Assembly (NCBI GenBank): GCA_052093725.1
Contig: JBQDHL010000001.1
Span: 1-64,000, forward strand
Length of the DNA stretch: 64,000 nucleotides
Source: Jeotgalicoccus sp052093725
GTDB lineage: Bacteria; Bacillota; Bacilli; Staphylococcales; Salinicoccaceae
Direction of reading: 5' to 3'
A program made the translations under genes and the position numbers. Shown here one piece after another: positions 26,468-35,211 of the stretch. Positions within the stretch are counted from its first letter, which is position 1. Each line of letters begins with the position of its first letter. The notes under the pieces were generated by a model that was not told where the DNA came from, did no database searches, and saw only the letters and a list, made by a program, of their open reading frames with translations.

Positions 26468-26537
26468 TTGATTTTTAAGAATAAATGCTATATAAGTGTT
26501 GTAAGAAAGACTTCGAGACGGGTATATCCCGTTCTCG
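26468..26537 (+). promoter_or_regulatory. fusA-tuf intergenic element: weak promoter and hairpin
   Basis: TTGATT (26468-26473), 17-nt spacer, TATAAG (26491-26496) could give tuf its own promoter. CGAGACGGG (26514-26522) pairs with CCCGTTCTCG (26528-26537) with a bulged T, followed by AGTTTTAAA, a modest terminator that could also act as an attenuator in the tuf leader. Confidence 0.45.
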
Positions 26538-26584
26538 AGTTTTAAATAAAAAATAATGTTCTATATAAGGAGAGGTATTTTACA

Positions 26585-27769
26585 ATGGGTAAAGAAAAAT
26601 TTGACCGTTCTAAAACGCATGCCAACATTGGTACTATTGGTCACGTTGACCACGGTAAAACAACTTTAACAGCTGCTATTGCAACTGTATTATCTAAACA
26701 CGGTGGCGGAGAAGCACAAAGCTACGACATGGTAGACAACGCACCTGAAGAAAAAGAGCGTGGTATTACAATTAACACGTCTCACGTCGAGTACGAAACT
26801 GAAACTCGTCACTATGCACACGTAGACTGCCCAGGACACGCTGACTATGTTAAAAACATGATCACTGGTGCTGCACAAATGGATGGCGGAATCTTAGTAG
26901 TATCTGCTGCTGATGGCCCAATGCCACAAACTCGTGAGCACATCCTTCTTTCACGTAACGTAGGTGTACCTGCACTTGTTGTATTCTTAAACAAAGTTGA
27001 CATGGTAGACGACGAAGAATTACTTGAATTAGTTGAAATGGAAGTTCGTGAATTACTTTCAGAGTACGACTACCCTGGCGACGACATTCCAGTAATCGCT
27101 GGTTCAGCTCTTAAAGCACTTGAGGGTGTTGAAGAGTACGAAGAAAAAATTCTTGAACTTATGGCTGCTGTTGATGAGTACATTCCAACTCCGGAACGTG
27201 ACTCTGACAAGCCATTCATGATGCCTGTTGAGGACGTATTCTCGATCACTGGTCGTGGTACTGTTGCTACAGGACGTGTTGAACGTGGTAAAGTTAAAGT
27301 CGGCGAAGAAATCGAAATTATCGGTCTTGTTGACTCTAAGAAAACAACTGTTACAGGTGTTGAAATGTTCCGTAAGCTTCTTGATTACGCTGAAGCTGGT
27401 GATAACATCGGTGCTCTTCTACGTGGTGTTGCACGTGAAGACATCCAGCGTGGACAGGTTTTAGCTGCTCCAGGATCAATCACACCACACACAAACTTCA
27501 CTGCTGAAGTTTATGTTCTTTCAAAAGAAGAGGGTGGACGTCATACTCCATTCTTCACTAACTACCGCCCACAGTTCTACTTCCGTACAACTGACGTAAC
27601 TGGCGTATGTAACTTACCTGAAGGAACTGAAATGGTTATGCCTGGTGACAACGTTGAAATGACAGTAGAACTTATTTCACCAATCGCTATTGAAGACGGT
27701 ACTCGTTTCTCAATCCGCGAAGGTGGACGTACTGTAGGATCAGGCGTTGTAACTACAATCCAAAAATAA
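26585..27769 (+). CDS. tuf: Elongation factor Tu
   Basis: 394 residues. GTPase motifs GHVDHGKTT (about 18-26), DCPGHADYVKNMITGAAQMDG and NKVDMVDD are intact, followed by the two beta-barrel domains. Delivers aminoacyl-tRNA to the ribosome. RBS AAGGAGAGG. Ends in a strong terminator. Confidence 0.98.
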   Translation: MGKEKFDRSKTHANIGTIGHVDHGKTTLTAAIATVLSKHGGGEAQSYDMVDNAPEEKERGITINTSHVEYETETRHYAHVDCPGHADYVKNMITGAAQMDGGILVVSAADGPMPQTREHILLSRNVGVPALVVFLNKVDMVDDEELLELVEMEVRELLSEYDYPGDDIPVIAGSALKALEGVEEYEEKILELMAAVDEYIPTPERDSDKPFMMPVEDVFSITGRGTVATGRVERGKVKVGEEIEIIGLVDSKKTTVTGVEMFRKLLDYAEAGDNIGALLRGVAREDIQRGQVLAAPGSITPHTNFTAEVYVLSKEEGGRHTPFFTNYRPQFYFRTTDVTGVCNLPEGTEMVMPGDNVEMTVELISPIAIEDGTRFSIREGGRTVGSGVVTTIQK

Positions 27770-27800
27770 TAATTTTTGAATAGTTATAGCTATAAAGAAA

Positions 27801-27833
27801 AAAGAGCTGAGATTTTATCTCAGCTCTTTTTTT
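27801..27833 (+). terminator. Bidirectional terminator between tuf and the amidohydrolase cluster
   Basis: AAAGAGCTGAGAT (27801-27813) and ATCTCAGCTCTTT (27817-27829) with a 3-nt loop. Flanking A- and T-runs on both sides suit the two convergent transcription units. Confidence 0.88.
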
Positions 27834-27854
27834 GTGCTCTATTTTATTTTAATG

Positions 27855-29027
27855 TTATCTTTTATCGAAATTTATAACTGCTTTTAAGAGTATCTCAACA
27901 CCTGTTTTCATTCCCTCTTCATCGATATCGAACATCGGATGGTGATGGGGTATATCTGCTTTTTTCTCACTGTTGCTGACACCGGTGTAGAAATAACAAC
28001 CCGGTTTTTCCTGGATAAAGTAAGAGAAATCTTCCCCACCCATCGCAGGCCCGACTTCTTCAACGCCTGAGACGAATGCTGCATCTTCTCTGACGTTATC
28101 AACAACGTAGTCGAGAAGTGCATGATCGTTTTTCATCGATGGATAGCCGTACATAATTTCAAGGTCGGCATTGACATTGAAACTTGCGCTGATGCCGAGG
28201 CATATTTGTTCAAGGCGCTTGGCCACTATATCTCTTACTTCCTGTGTGTAAGTTCTGAATGTACCTTTAAGCTCCGACTTGCCCGGAATAACATTGAATA
28301 CTGTGCCGGCATTATACGCGCCGAGTGTCACGACTGCCGAATCGAGGGGACTGACAGAACGGGAGACAATCGTCTGTATTTGCTGAATCAAAGACGCAGA
28401 AGCAATAATAGGGTCATGTGTGACCTGCGGTGTCGCACCATGCCCGCCTAGTCCGTTTACAGTGATTTTAAACGAGTCTGCGTTCGCATACATCGTATCG
28501 TAGTTATATTTAATCGTCCCGACGGGGAATTTAGTGGAAACGTGAGTACCGAATACATAATCGACATCGTCGAGTGCACCGTCTTCAATCATTGCTTTAG
28601 CACCGCCCGGCAGCAGTTCTTCGGCATGCTGATGTAAGAATACAACGTTGACCGGCAATTCTTCTTTATGTTCTGATAAAATTTTAGCTATCGTAATTAG
28701 CATAGCCGTATGTGCATCATGTCCACATGCATGCATTACGCCGGGAGTTTTTGATTTGTACGGGACGTCTTTTTCATCGTGGATGGGCAGTGCATCAAAA
28801 TCCGCGCGCAGTGCGATTGTTTCAAAATCATCATTAACTTGCAGACGCGCAACGATACCATTTCCTCCGACGTCCTGTCTGATATCCAGACCGAAGTCTT
28901 TTATCTGGTCGTAAATCCATTTTTTTGTATTCATTTCCTGGAAAGATATTTCAGGATGCTGATGCATGTATCTACGAAGCTCCACCATAGAATCATAGTG
29001 TTCATTTATTAGTTGTTTAATATCCAT
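27855..29027 (-). CDS. M20D-family amidohydrolase/peptidase, copy 3
   Basis: 390 residues. Zinc-dependent M20 fold. ALRADFDALPI (about 72-82), metal and active-site motif HACGHDAH (99-106, Cys101 and His103) and HQHAEE (132-137, catalytic and metal Glu) are intact, with a dimerisation domain inserted in the middle. Relatives hydrolyse N-acyl or aminobenzoyl amino acids or related amides; the substrate cannot be read from sequence. Last of three tandem minus-strand paralogues. Its start overlaps the stop of the preceding copy by 1 nt, implying co-translation. Confidence 0.88.
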   Translation of the reverse strand: MDIKQLINEHYDSMVELRRYMHQHPEISFQEMNTKKWIYDQIKDFGLDIRQDVGGNGIVARLQVNDDFETIALRADFDALPIHDEKDVPYKSKTPGVMHACGHDAHTAMLITIAKILSEHKEELPVNVVFLHQHAEELLPGGAKAMIEDGALDDVDYVFGTHVSTKFPVGTIKYNYDTMYANADSFKITVNGLGGHGATPQVTHDPIIASASLIQQIQTIVSRSVSPLDSAVVTLGAYNAGTVFNVIPGKSELKGTFRTYTQEVRDIVAKRLEQICLGISASFNVNADLEIMYGYPSMKNDHALLDYVVDNVREDAAFVSGVEEVGPAMGGEDFSYFIQEKPGCYFYTGVSNSEKKADIPHHHPMFDIDEEGMKTGVEILLKAVINFDKR

Positions 29028-30214
29028 TATTGGGACTCCTTTTCTAAATATGTAAATACAGATTCCAGCATAACGTTCACTGCATTGACCATCCCTTTTT
29101 CATCGATATCAAAATGAGCATGGTGATGTGGGAAATCTGCTTTGAAACTTGAGTTTCTAACACCTGTATAAAAGAATGTGCCTGGGACGCGCTGCAGATA
29201 ATAAGAAAAATCTTCACCGCCGAGGTCCGGTTCAAGTCTGATAGTTTCATTGACAGTGGAAATTCTGCCGGCACTTTCGACAACGATATCGGTCATTTCA
29301 TCATCGTTGACTACAGGAGGATAGCCTTTCATGTAATCGAGTGTGTACGAGACACGGGTAGTTGTAACGAGCCCTTCAAGCGTCCGGTTAAGTTCTTTAA
29401 TCATCAGGTCCTGCATCTCATGATTAAACGAGCGGATTGTTCCGCCGATAGTTACTTCATCGGGAATAACATTATGCTGATTGCCGGCATTGAACATCGT
29501 TATTGAGAGGACGACAGAGTCCATTGCATTCGTGCGTCTTGTCACGGCGTACTGAAGCTGGTTGCAGAGGGCAATACCTGCTGCGACGGGATCAATCGTG
29601 TCATGAGGACGTGAAGCGTGTCCGCCGCGACCTTTTAAAGTAATCGTAAAGTCGTCGGGTATCCCTGTCGCTGTACCGTACTTATAGCCGATTTTACCCA
29701 CGTCGAGTGATGTTGAGACGTGCTGGCCGAAAATAGCATCCACGCCGTCAAGACAACCGTCTGCAATCATCTGAATCGCACCGCCGGGATCAACTTCCTC
29801 TGCGTGCTGATGAATAAAAACGATATTGCCTTTCAGTTCGTCCTTCATCTCGCTGAGAATTTTAGCAGCAGTGAGTACAATTGCTGTATGTGCATCGTGG
29901 CCGCATGCGTGCATTACGCCGGGAACTGTCGACTTATATGGTGTATCTTTTAAATCCTGAATCGGCAGGGCATCGAAATCCGCTCTTAATGCGATTGTCG
30001 GGAGTGACTCATCGACAATCAGTCTGCCGACCACGCCGCGTCCGCCGACACCTTCCTGTACTTCGATGTCGAGACTGCGCAGATAATCTGCTATATAAGC
30101 AGGGGTATGAACTTCTTTAAAAGACAGCTCAGGGTACATGTGAAGATGTCTGCGAAGCTGGACCATCTCGCCGAACTGTTTATTTACTGCTGATTCAATT
30201 GATTTTACATCCAT
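29027..30214 (-). CDS. M20D-family amidohydrolase/peptidase, copy 2
   Basis: 395 residues. Same architecture as its neighbours: ALRADFDALPI, HACGHDAH (about 102-109), HQHAEE, and a C-terminal GGEDFSYYL that supplies another metal-site region. All catalytic residues seen in the family are kept, so it is probably active. It overlaps copy 1 by 10 nt. Substrate unknown. Confidence 0.88.
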   Translation of the reverse strand: MDVKSIESAVNKQFGEMVQLRRHLHMYPELSFKEVHTPAYIADYLRSLDIEVQEGVGGRGVVGRLIVDESLPTIALRADFDALPIQDLKDTPYKSTVPGVMHACGHDAHTAIVLTAAKILSEMKDELKGNIVFIHQHAEEVDPGGAIQMIADGCLDGVDAIFGQHVSTSLDVGKIGYKYGTATGIPDDFTITLKGRGGHASRPHDTIDPVAAGIALCNQLQYAVTRRTNAMDSVVLSITMFNAGNQHNVIPDEVTIGGTIRSFNHEMQDLMIKELNRTLEGLVTTTRVSYTLDYMKGYPPVVNDDEMTDIVVESAGRISTVNETIRLEPDLGGEDFSYYLQRVPGTFFYTGVRNSSFKADFPHHHAHFDIDEKGMVNAVNVMLESVFTYLEKESQ

Positions 30215-31392
30215 TTAATCACCGATTCTTTTTCTAAGATCTTCATAAACATCATCAATGCTGTTTCCATTGCATCTTCATCGATGTCAAACATGTCGGT
30301 ATGGTGGGCAGGTGTCGTTTTCTTGACTTCGTTACCTGTACCCGTATAGAAAAAAGCACCGGGCTTATCTAAAATATAATAAGAGAAATCTTCACCGATC
30401 ATTAAAGGATCAGCTTCTTTAAAAGGCAGGTCGAGATCTTTAGCGGCTTCTTCGATAACTTGAGCTTCTTTTTCGTGATTGATTACAGCGGGGTAACCGA
30501 ATGTATATTTCATATCAGCAGTTGCACCGCGTTTTTTAGTAGTATATTCGACTTCGTTTTTAAATATTTCATATATTTTTTCTTTAACTTCCTGTTTGAA
30601 TGTCCGTACGGTACCGATGATTTTAACGGTATCGGGAATAACATTGAACGCATCTCCGCCCCTCACACTGCCGACAGTAACGACAGCATTGTCAATCGGT
30701 GAAATCTGACGTGATACTGCAGTCTGCAGATTGGTAATCAGTTCTGCGGCAATGACAATCGGATCGACTGTTAAATCGGGATATGCTGCATGTCCTCCGG
30801 AACCCTGGAGCGTAATGTAGAAACCGTCGGGGCTTGCTATCATTGCGCCTGCTGTTGTTTGTACTTCATGCGTATCGAACTGGCTCCAGTAATGCTGGCC
30901 GTATACTTTATCGACACCCTCAAGAGCATTGTCATCAACCATAGCTTTAGCTCCGCCCGGCTGCTCTTCTTCGCCGTACTGGAAAATAAACGATACAGTA
31001 CCGCTTAGATTGTCCTTATTAGCCACTACAGCGTCGACGAGGCCTAAAAGGGTACTTGTATGACCATCATGACCGCAAGCGTGCATAGCCCCCGGATTTT
31101 TCGATTTATAAGGGACGTCTTTCTGGTCTTCAATCGGGAGTGCGTCAAAATCAGCACGAACAGCAATATGGGGGCTGCCTGAGCCAATAGAAGCAACGAT
31201 ACCGGCACCTTCGTTGTCATCGTTTTTACCGACGTTTTCACGAATGTTTAATTCAGGATGCTGCTTCAGCTTACCTAAAATAAACTGGTACGTTTCTTTT
31301 TCTGTAAATGATACTTCCGGATGCATGTGCATATGTCTTCTGTTCGTAACCATCTCGGGAAGTTTTGATGATGCGATATCTTTAATACTCAT
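30205..31392 (-). CDS. M20D-family amidohydrolase/peptidase, copy 1
   Basis: 395 residues, first gene of the minus-strand trio. AVRADFDALPI, HACGHDGH (about 104-111) and FQYGEEE are present; the GEEE version replaces HAEE of the other two, so it is the most divergent copy. Start preceded by GGAGGTTC. In Staphylococcus aureus one related hydrolase lies between tuf and kbl, so this copy or its ancestor is the syntenic one and the others look like local duplications. Confidence 0.88.
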   Translation of the reverse strand: MSIKDIASSKLPEMVTNRRHMHMHPEVSFTEKETYQFILGKLKQHPELNIRENVGKNDDNEGAGIVASIGSGSPHIAVRADFDALPIEDQKDVPYKSKNPGAMHACGHDGHTSTLLGLVDAVVANKDNLSGTVSFIFQYGEEEQPGGAKAMVDDNALEGVDKVYGQHYWSQFDTHEVQTTAGAMIASPDGFYITLQGSGGHAAYPDLTVDPIVIAAELITNLQTAVSRQISPIDNAVVTVGSVRGGDAFNVIPDTVKIIGTVRTFKQEVKEKIYEIFKNEVEYTTKKRGATADMKYTFGYPAVINHEKEAQVIEEAAKDLDLPFKEADPLMIGEDFSYYILDKPGAFFYTGTGNEVKKTTPAHHTDMFDIDEDAMETALMMFMKILEKESVIKWM

Positions 31393-31508
31393 GATTGAAC
31401 CTCCATAACTATTTTCTATTCATATTATCAGAGCGCGCCAAAGTTTAAAATATAAACCGTTTAAAAATTAGAAAATTACAACAATATAAAAAAATTGTTA
31501 TCATTCAA

Positions 31509-31533
31509 GGAAAGCGCTTATATATGATAAAAT
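31509..31533 (+). promoter_or_regulatory. cre-like site overlapping the kbl promoter
   Basis: GGAAAGCGCTTATA (31509-31522) fits the catabolite-responsive consensus (TGNAANCGNTTNCA type) at most positions. It lies immediately upstream of an extended -10 (TGA then TAAAAT, 31528-31533). Binding of CcpA here would block the promoter, so glucose repression of threonine/glycine catabolism is inferred. Confidence 0.6.
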
Positions 31534-31555
31534 ACAATGTAAGGAGGGGACGTAT

Positions 31556-32746
31556 ATGTCACAAAAATTAGAACAGTATTTACAATCGAATTTAGAGTAT
31601 TTGAAGGACACCGGCTTATACAATGAAATAGATGTAGTAGAAGGTGCAAACGGTCCTGAAATTACAGTAGCGGGCAAGAGCTTAATTAACCTATCTTCAA
31701 ATAACTATTTAGGTCTTGCGACGGATGAAAAATTGAAAGCAGCAGCGATAGAAGCAATTAAATCACATGGTGTCGGCGCAGGTGCAGTACGTACAATCAA
31801 CGGTACACTCGACCTTCACGTGGAACTGGAAAATACGCTTGCAGAATTCAAAGGAACTGAAGCAGCAGTTGCTTTCCAATCAGGTTTCAACTGTAATATG
31901 GCAGCAATTCAAGGTGTCATGAATAAAGAGGATGCAATTTTATCTGATGAATTAAACCACGCATCAATTATCGACGGGTGTCGTTTGTCACGTGCTAAAG
32001 TTATCCGTGTAAACCACTCTGATATGGATGATCTTCGTGCTAAAGCAAAAGAAGCAGTGGAATCAGGTCTCTATAAAAAAGTAATGTACATTACAGACGG
32101 TGTATTCTCAATGGACGGCGATGTTGCGAAACTTCCTGAAATCGTTGAGATCGCAAAAGAATTCGACTTAATTACATATGTCGATGATGCGCACGGTTCA
32201 GGTGTAATGGGCAAAGGTGCAGGTACAGTTAAGCACTTCGGCCTTGAAAAAGAAATCGATCTTCAAATGGGTACTTTATCGAAAGCAATTGGTGTTGTCG
32301 GAGGCTATGTAGCCGGCTCACAGGACTTAATCGATTACCTTAAAGTTGCGGCACGTCCGTTCTTATTCTCGACGTCATTAACGCCGGGAGATACGAAAGC
32401 AATTACTGAAGCGGTTAAAACTTTAATGGCTTCAACTGAACTCCATGATAAATTATGGGAAAACGGTGACTATCTTAAAGCCGGACTGAAAGATTTAGGC
32501 TTTGAAATCGGCAACTCGGAAACACCGATTACACCTTGTATAATCGGTGACGAGAAAAAAGCACAGGAATTTTCAAAACGTCTGAAAGAAGAAGGCGTTT
32601 ATGCAAAATCAATCGTCTTCCCAACGGTACCTAAAGGTACGGGACGCGTAAGAAACATGCCAACTGCGGCACACACGAAAGAAATGCTCGACAAAGCACT
32701 TGAAATTTACGCTAAAGTCGGTCGTGAAATGGGAATTATTAACTAA
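31556..32746 (+). CDS. kbl: Glycine C-acetyltransferase (2-amino-3-ketobutyrate CoA ligase)
   Basis: 396 residues, PLP-dependent alpha-oxoamine synthase family. It cleaves 2-amino-3-ketobutyrate with CoA to glycine and acetyl-CoA. The PLP lysine is Lys243 in TLSKAIG; NYLGLA near the N-terminus and VDDAHGSGVMG are typical. BioF is a close relative, but the neighbouring threonine dehydrogenase supports Kbl. RBS AAGGAGGGG. Confidence 0.93.
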   Translation: MSQKLEQYLQSNLEYLKDTGLYNEIDVVEGANGPEITVAGKSLINLSSNNYLGLATDEKLKAAAIEAIKSHGVGAGAVRTINGTLDLHVELENTLAEFKGTEAAVAFQSGFNCNMAAIQGVMNKEDAILSDELNHASIIDGCRLSRAKVIRVNHSDMDDLRAKAKEAVESGLYKKVMYITDGVFSMDGDVAKLPEIVEIAKEFDLITYVDDAHGSGVMGKGAGTVKHFGLEKEIDLQMGTLSKAIGVVGGYVAGSQDLIDYLKVAARPFLFSTSLTPGDTKAITEAVKTLMASTELHDKLWENGDYLKAGLKDLGFEIGNSETPITPCIIGDEKKAQEFSKRLKEEGVYAKSIVFPTVPKGTGRVRNMPTAAHTKEMLDKALEIYAKVGREMGIIN

Positions 32747-32777
32747 ACACAAACTTTTTGAATAAGGGGAAACAATC

Positions 32778-33734
32778 ATGGAACGAATTATAGTTACAGG
32801 GGCGCTCGGTCAAATTGGAACAGAGTTAACCGTTAAATTAAGAGAAATTTACGGTGAGGACAATGTTCTGCCGACTGATATTAAAGAGCCTGTGAATTCA
32901 CCACTAGAAGACAAGGCCTTCAAAATTTTAGATGTTACAGATTATGAAGCGATGGAACGAACAGCAAAAGAATTTAAAGCGGATACGATTATGCACCTGG
33001 CTGCACTTCTGAGTGCAACATGTGAAAAAGATCCAATGCTTGCATGGAATATTAATATGGGCGGGCTGGTTAATGCACTTGAAACAGCGCGCACTCTTAA
33101 CATGCAGTTCTTTACACCAAGTTCAATCGGTGCATTCGGTCCAACAACGCCGAAAGAAAATACACCGCAAACGACAGTACAGCGTCCGACGACGATGTAC
33201 GGGGTAAACAAAGTATCGGGCGAACTGCTGTGCGATTACTACTTCGAAAAATTCGGAGTAGACACTCGCGGAGTACGTTTCCCTGGTCTAATCTCACACG
33301 TAAGAGAGCCGGGAGGCGGCACGACGGACTACGCTGTAGAAGTTTATTTCGAAGCGGTTAAGAACGGCAAGTACACATCATTTATCAGCAAAGATACGTT
33401 TATGGACATGATGTACATGGACGATGCGATTCAGGCGATTATTGATCTGATGGAAGCGGATGGCAGTAAACTTGAAAACCGCAATGCATTTAACGTAACG
33501 AATATGAGTCTCGAGCCGGAAATGGTGGCAGCATCAATCCGCCGTCATTACCCTGACTTCGAACTTACTTACGACGTTGACCCTGTCAGACAGGGCATTG
33601 CAGAAAGCTGGCCGAACAGCATCGATGCATCGGAAGCAAAACGCCAGTGGGGCTTTAATGCATCTTTTGATTTGGACAAGATGACTGATACAATGATAGA
33701 AGCGATACAGGAGAAGAACCAGGCGGGAATTTAA
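32778..33734 (+). CDS. tdh: SDR-type L-threonine 3-dehydrogenase (GalE-like)
   Basis: 318 residues. Rossmann motif GALGQIGTEL (about 7-16) and the catalytic pair YGVNK are those of extended short-chain dehydrogenases. A GalE-like family of NAD-dependent threonine dehydrogenases is found next to kbl in several bacteria; together they convert threonine to glycine and acetyl-CoA. Located 31 nt after kbl, same operon. A generic sugar epimerase is the alternative, made unlikely by context. Confidence 0.82.
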   Translation: MERIIVTGALGQIGTELTVKLREIYGEDNVLPTDIKEPVNSPLEDKAFKILDVTDYEAMERTAKEFKADTIMHLAALLSATCEKDPMLAWNINMGGLVNALETARTLNMQFFTPSSIGAFGPTTPKENTPQTTVQRPTTMYGVNKVSGELLCDYYFEKFGVDTRGVRFPGLISHVREPGGGTTDYAVEVYFEAVKNGKYTSFISKDTFMDMMYMDDAIQAIIDLMEADGSKLENRNAFNVTNMSLEPEMVAASIRRHYPDFELTYDVDPVRQGIAESWPNSIDASEAKRQWGFNASFDLDKMTDTMIEAIQEKNQAGI

Positions 33735-33767
33735 ATAATGTCCCGTCCGGTTCGTGGAGGGTGACGA

Positions 33768-34469
33768 ATGGACCGTATACTTTTATACGATAAGGATGGG
33801 ACACTGTTAGATTTTCATAAGCTGTGGACACCATATGCCAGAAAATGCATTGATGAGTTTGCCGAAGATTTTAATGCACATGACATAAAATCGAAAGTTG
33901 CCGAGGAGCTTGGCTATATCGACGGGGAAATTAAAGCGAACTCGACAGTGGCTTCAGGAACCGGCAGCGATATCCATAAAGTGTTTGAATCATTCAAAGA
34001 AGGCGGCGGAGAATGGGCGAAGGATTTCTATGAATCCAATCTCCAGATGCTCGCTGACGATATGGTGTTAATCGACGGTGTCAAAACTGTGCTTCAGCAT
34101 GGTTTAAATAACGGCTATAAAAACGTAATTGTAACGAGCGACAGCAGGGACTCAACACTTAGATTTGTTGAGAAATTCGAACTGCAGCCGTACATATTTG
34201 ATGTTATTTGCGGCGACGACAACGGCTATCATAAACCGCAATTCGGGTTTATTAAAGACTTTATCGATAAACACCAATATGCAGTCGAAGACCTTGTAAT
34301 GATTGGCGACAACGCTGCTGATACGCTGCTCGGCTACGATGAAGGTTTATATACAATCGGCGTGCTAAGCGGTACCGGACAGCGTGAACATTTGATTGGT
34401 GCTGACCGGATTGTCGACAGCATTATTGATTTATACGATGCAGACGGGAAGTTTCTTCTCGATGCATGA
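33768..34469 (+). CDS. HAD-family phosphatase
   Basis: 233 residues. Motif I YDKDGTLLDF (7-16, nucleophile Asp8), motif II in VIVTSDS and motif IV GDNAADTLLG mark a phosphoglycolate phosphatase-like HAD hydrolase. Substrate unknown. RBS GGAGGGTG. Overlaps tadA by 8 nt. Confidence 0.85.
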   Translation: MDRILLYDKDGTLLDFHKLWTPYARKCIDEFAEDFNAHDIKSKVAEELGYIDGEIKANSTVASGTGSDIHKVFESFKEGGGEWAKDFYESNLQMLADDMVLIDGVKTVLQHGLNNGYKNVIVTSDSRDSTLRFVEKFELQPYIFDVICGDDNGYHKPQFGFIKDFIDKHQYAVEDLVMIGDNAADTLLGYDEGLYTIGVLSGTGQREHLIGADRIVDSIIDLYDADGKFLLDA

Positions 34470-34947
34470 AGTATTTATGAAAGCTGCGATTGAAGAAGCA
34501 AAAAAAGCAGAAGCATTAGGCGAAGTGCCAATCGGCGCAGTCGTCGTGAAAGACGGAGAAATTATCAGCCGTGCGCATAACCTCAGGGAAACTACACAGA
34601 ATCCCGTAACCCATGCAGAACTGCTCGCCATACAGGCAGCAGCAGCAGCAGTCGGTTCATTTCGGCTGGAAGACTGCACATTATACGTCACGCTGGAGCC
34701 ATGTGTCATGTGCTCCGGCGCGGTAATAATGTCACGGGTACCTTTAGTAGTTTACGGCGCGCCGGACCCTAAAGGCGGTACCGTGGATAGTCTGATGCAT
34801 TTATTGGACGAACCGCGCTTTAACCACCGCGCTGACGTGGTGAGCGGAGTGCTCGAGGAAGAATGCAGTGCGATGCTTAAAGAATTTTTCAGGAACTTAC
34901 GATTACGAGCTAAACAGAAAAAGAACTCCCTTTCGGAGCCGCAGTGA
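34462..34947 (+). CDS. tadA: tRNA-specific adenosine deaminase
   Basis: 161 residues from ATG 34462 (MHEVFMKAAIEEA); a longer in-frame start at 34396 adds a non-conserved extension. Zinc ligands are His51 and the Cys81/Cys84 pair in PCVMC, and the catalytic proton shuttle is Glu53 in HAE. Deaminates A34 to inosine in tRNA-Arg(ACG). The 3' end of the gene forms the 5' arm of its terminator. Confidence 0.92.
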   Translation: MHEVFMKAAIEEAKKAEALGEVPIGAVVVKDGEIISRAHNLRETTQNPVTHAELLAIQAAAAAVGSFRLEDCTLYVTLEPCVMCSGAVIMSRVPLVVYGAPDPKGGTVDSLMHLLDEPRFNHRADVVSGVLEEECSAMLKEFFRNLRLRAKQKKNSLSEPQ

Positions 34948-34966
34948 GCGGACCCGGGGAGTTTTT
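34924..34966 (+). terminator. Terminator overlapping the end of tadA
   Basis: AACTCCC (34924-34930, inside the coding sequence) pairs with GGGGAGTT (34956-34963), enclosing a smaller CCGC/GCGG hairpin around the stop codon, followed by TTTTTT. Confidence 0.8.
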
Positions 34967-35211
34967 TGCGTTTGTGAAGTTTTGTGTGAGAAAATATGTC
35001 TCTGTCTAATCTTCTAATATATCAAGGAAGCAGAAGAAATTATATACAAAATGGGGAAATTCATCATCCATTTAAACCCAAAAATCAGCTATTTCTCCGG
35101 ATATAGGCCGCAGTTTTGTAAAAAACGATTATACATGACTGTTTTAAAAGGAAAACGCCATTTTCCCGTATATATAGGGTAAGAGGTACTTTTTATCTTA
35201 GAGGAGGAATT

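Noticed and set aside
31480..31499. AACAAT/ATTGTT inverted repeat upstream of kbl as a terminator or operator
   Set aside because: Only 6 bp in very AT-rich sequence; expected by chance.
34967..35200. Signal recognition particle RNA, expected after tadA in bacilli
   Set aside because: The conserved GGAAGCAGCA-type apical loop is missing; only a partial look-alike (GGAAGCAGAAG) occurs, and dnaX does not follow.
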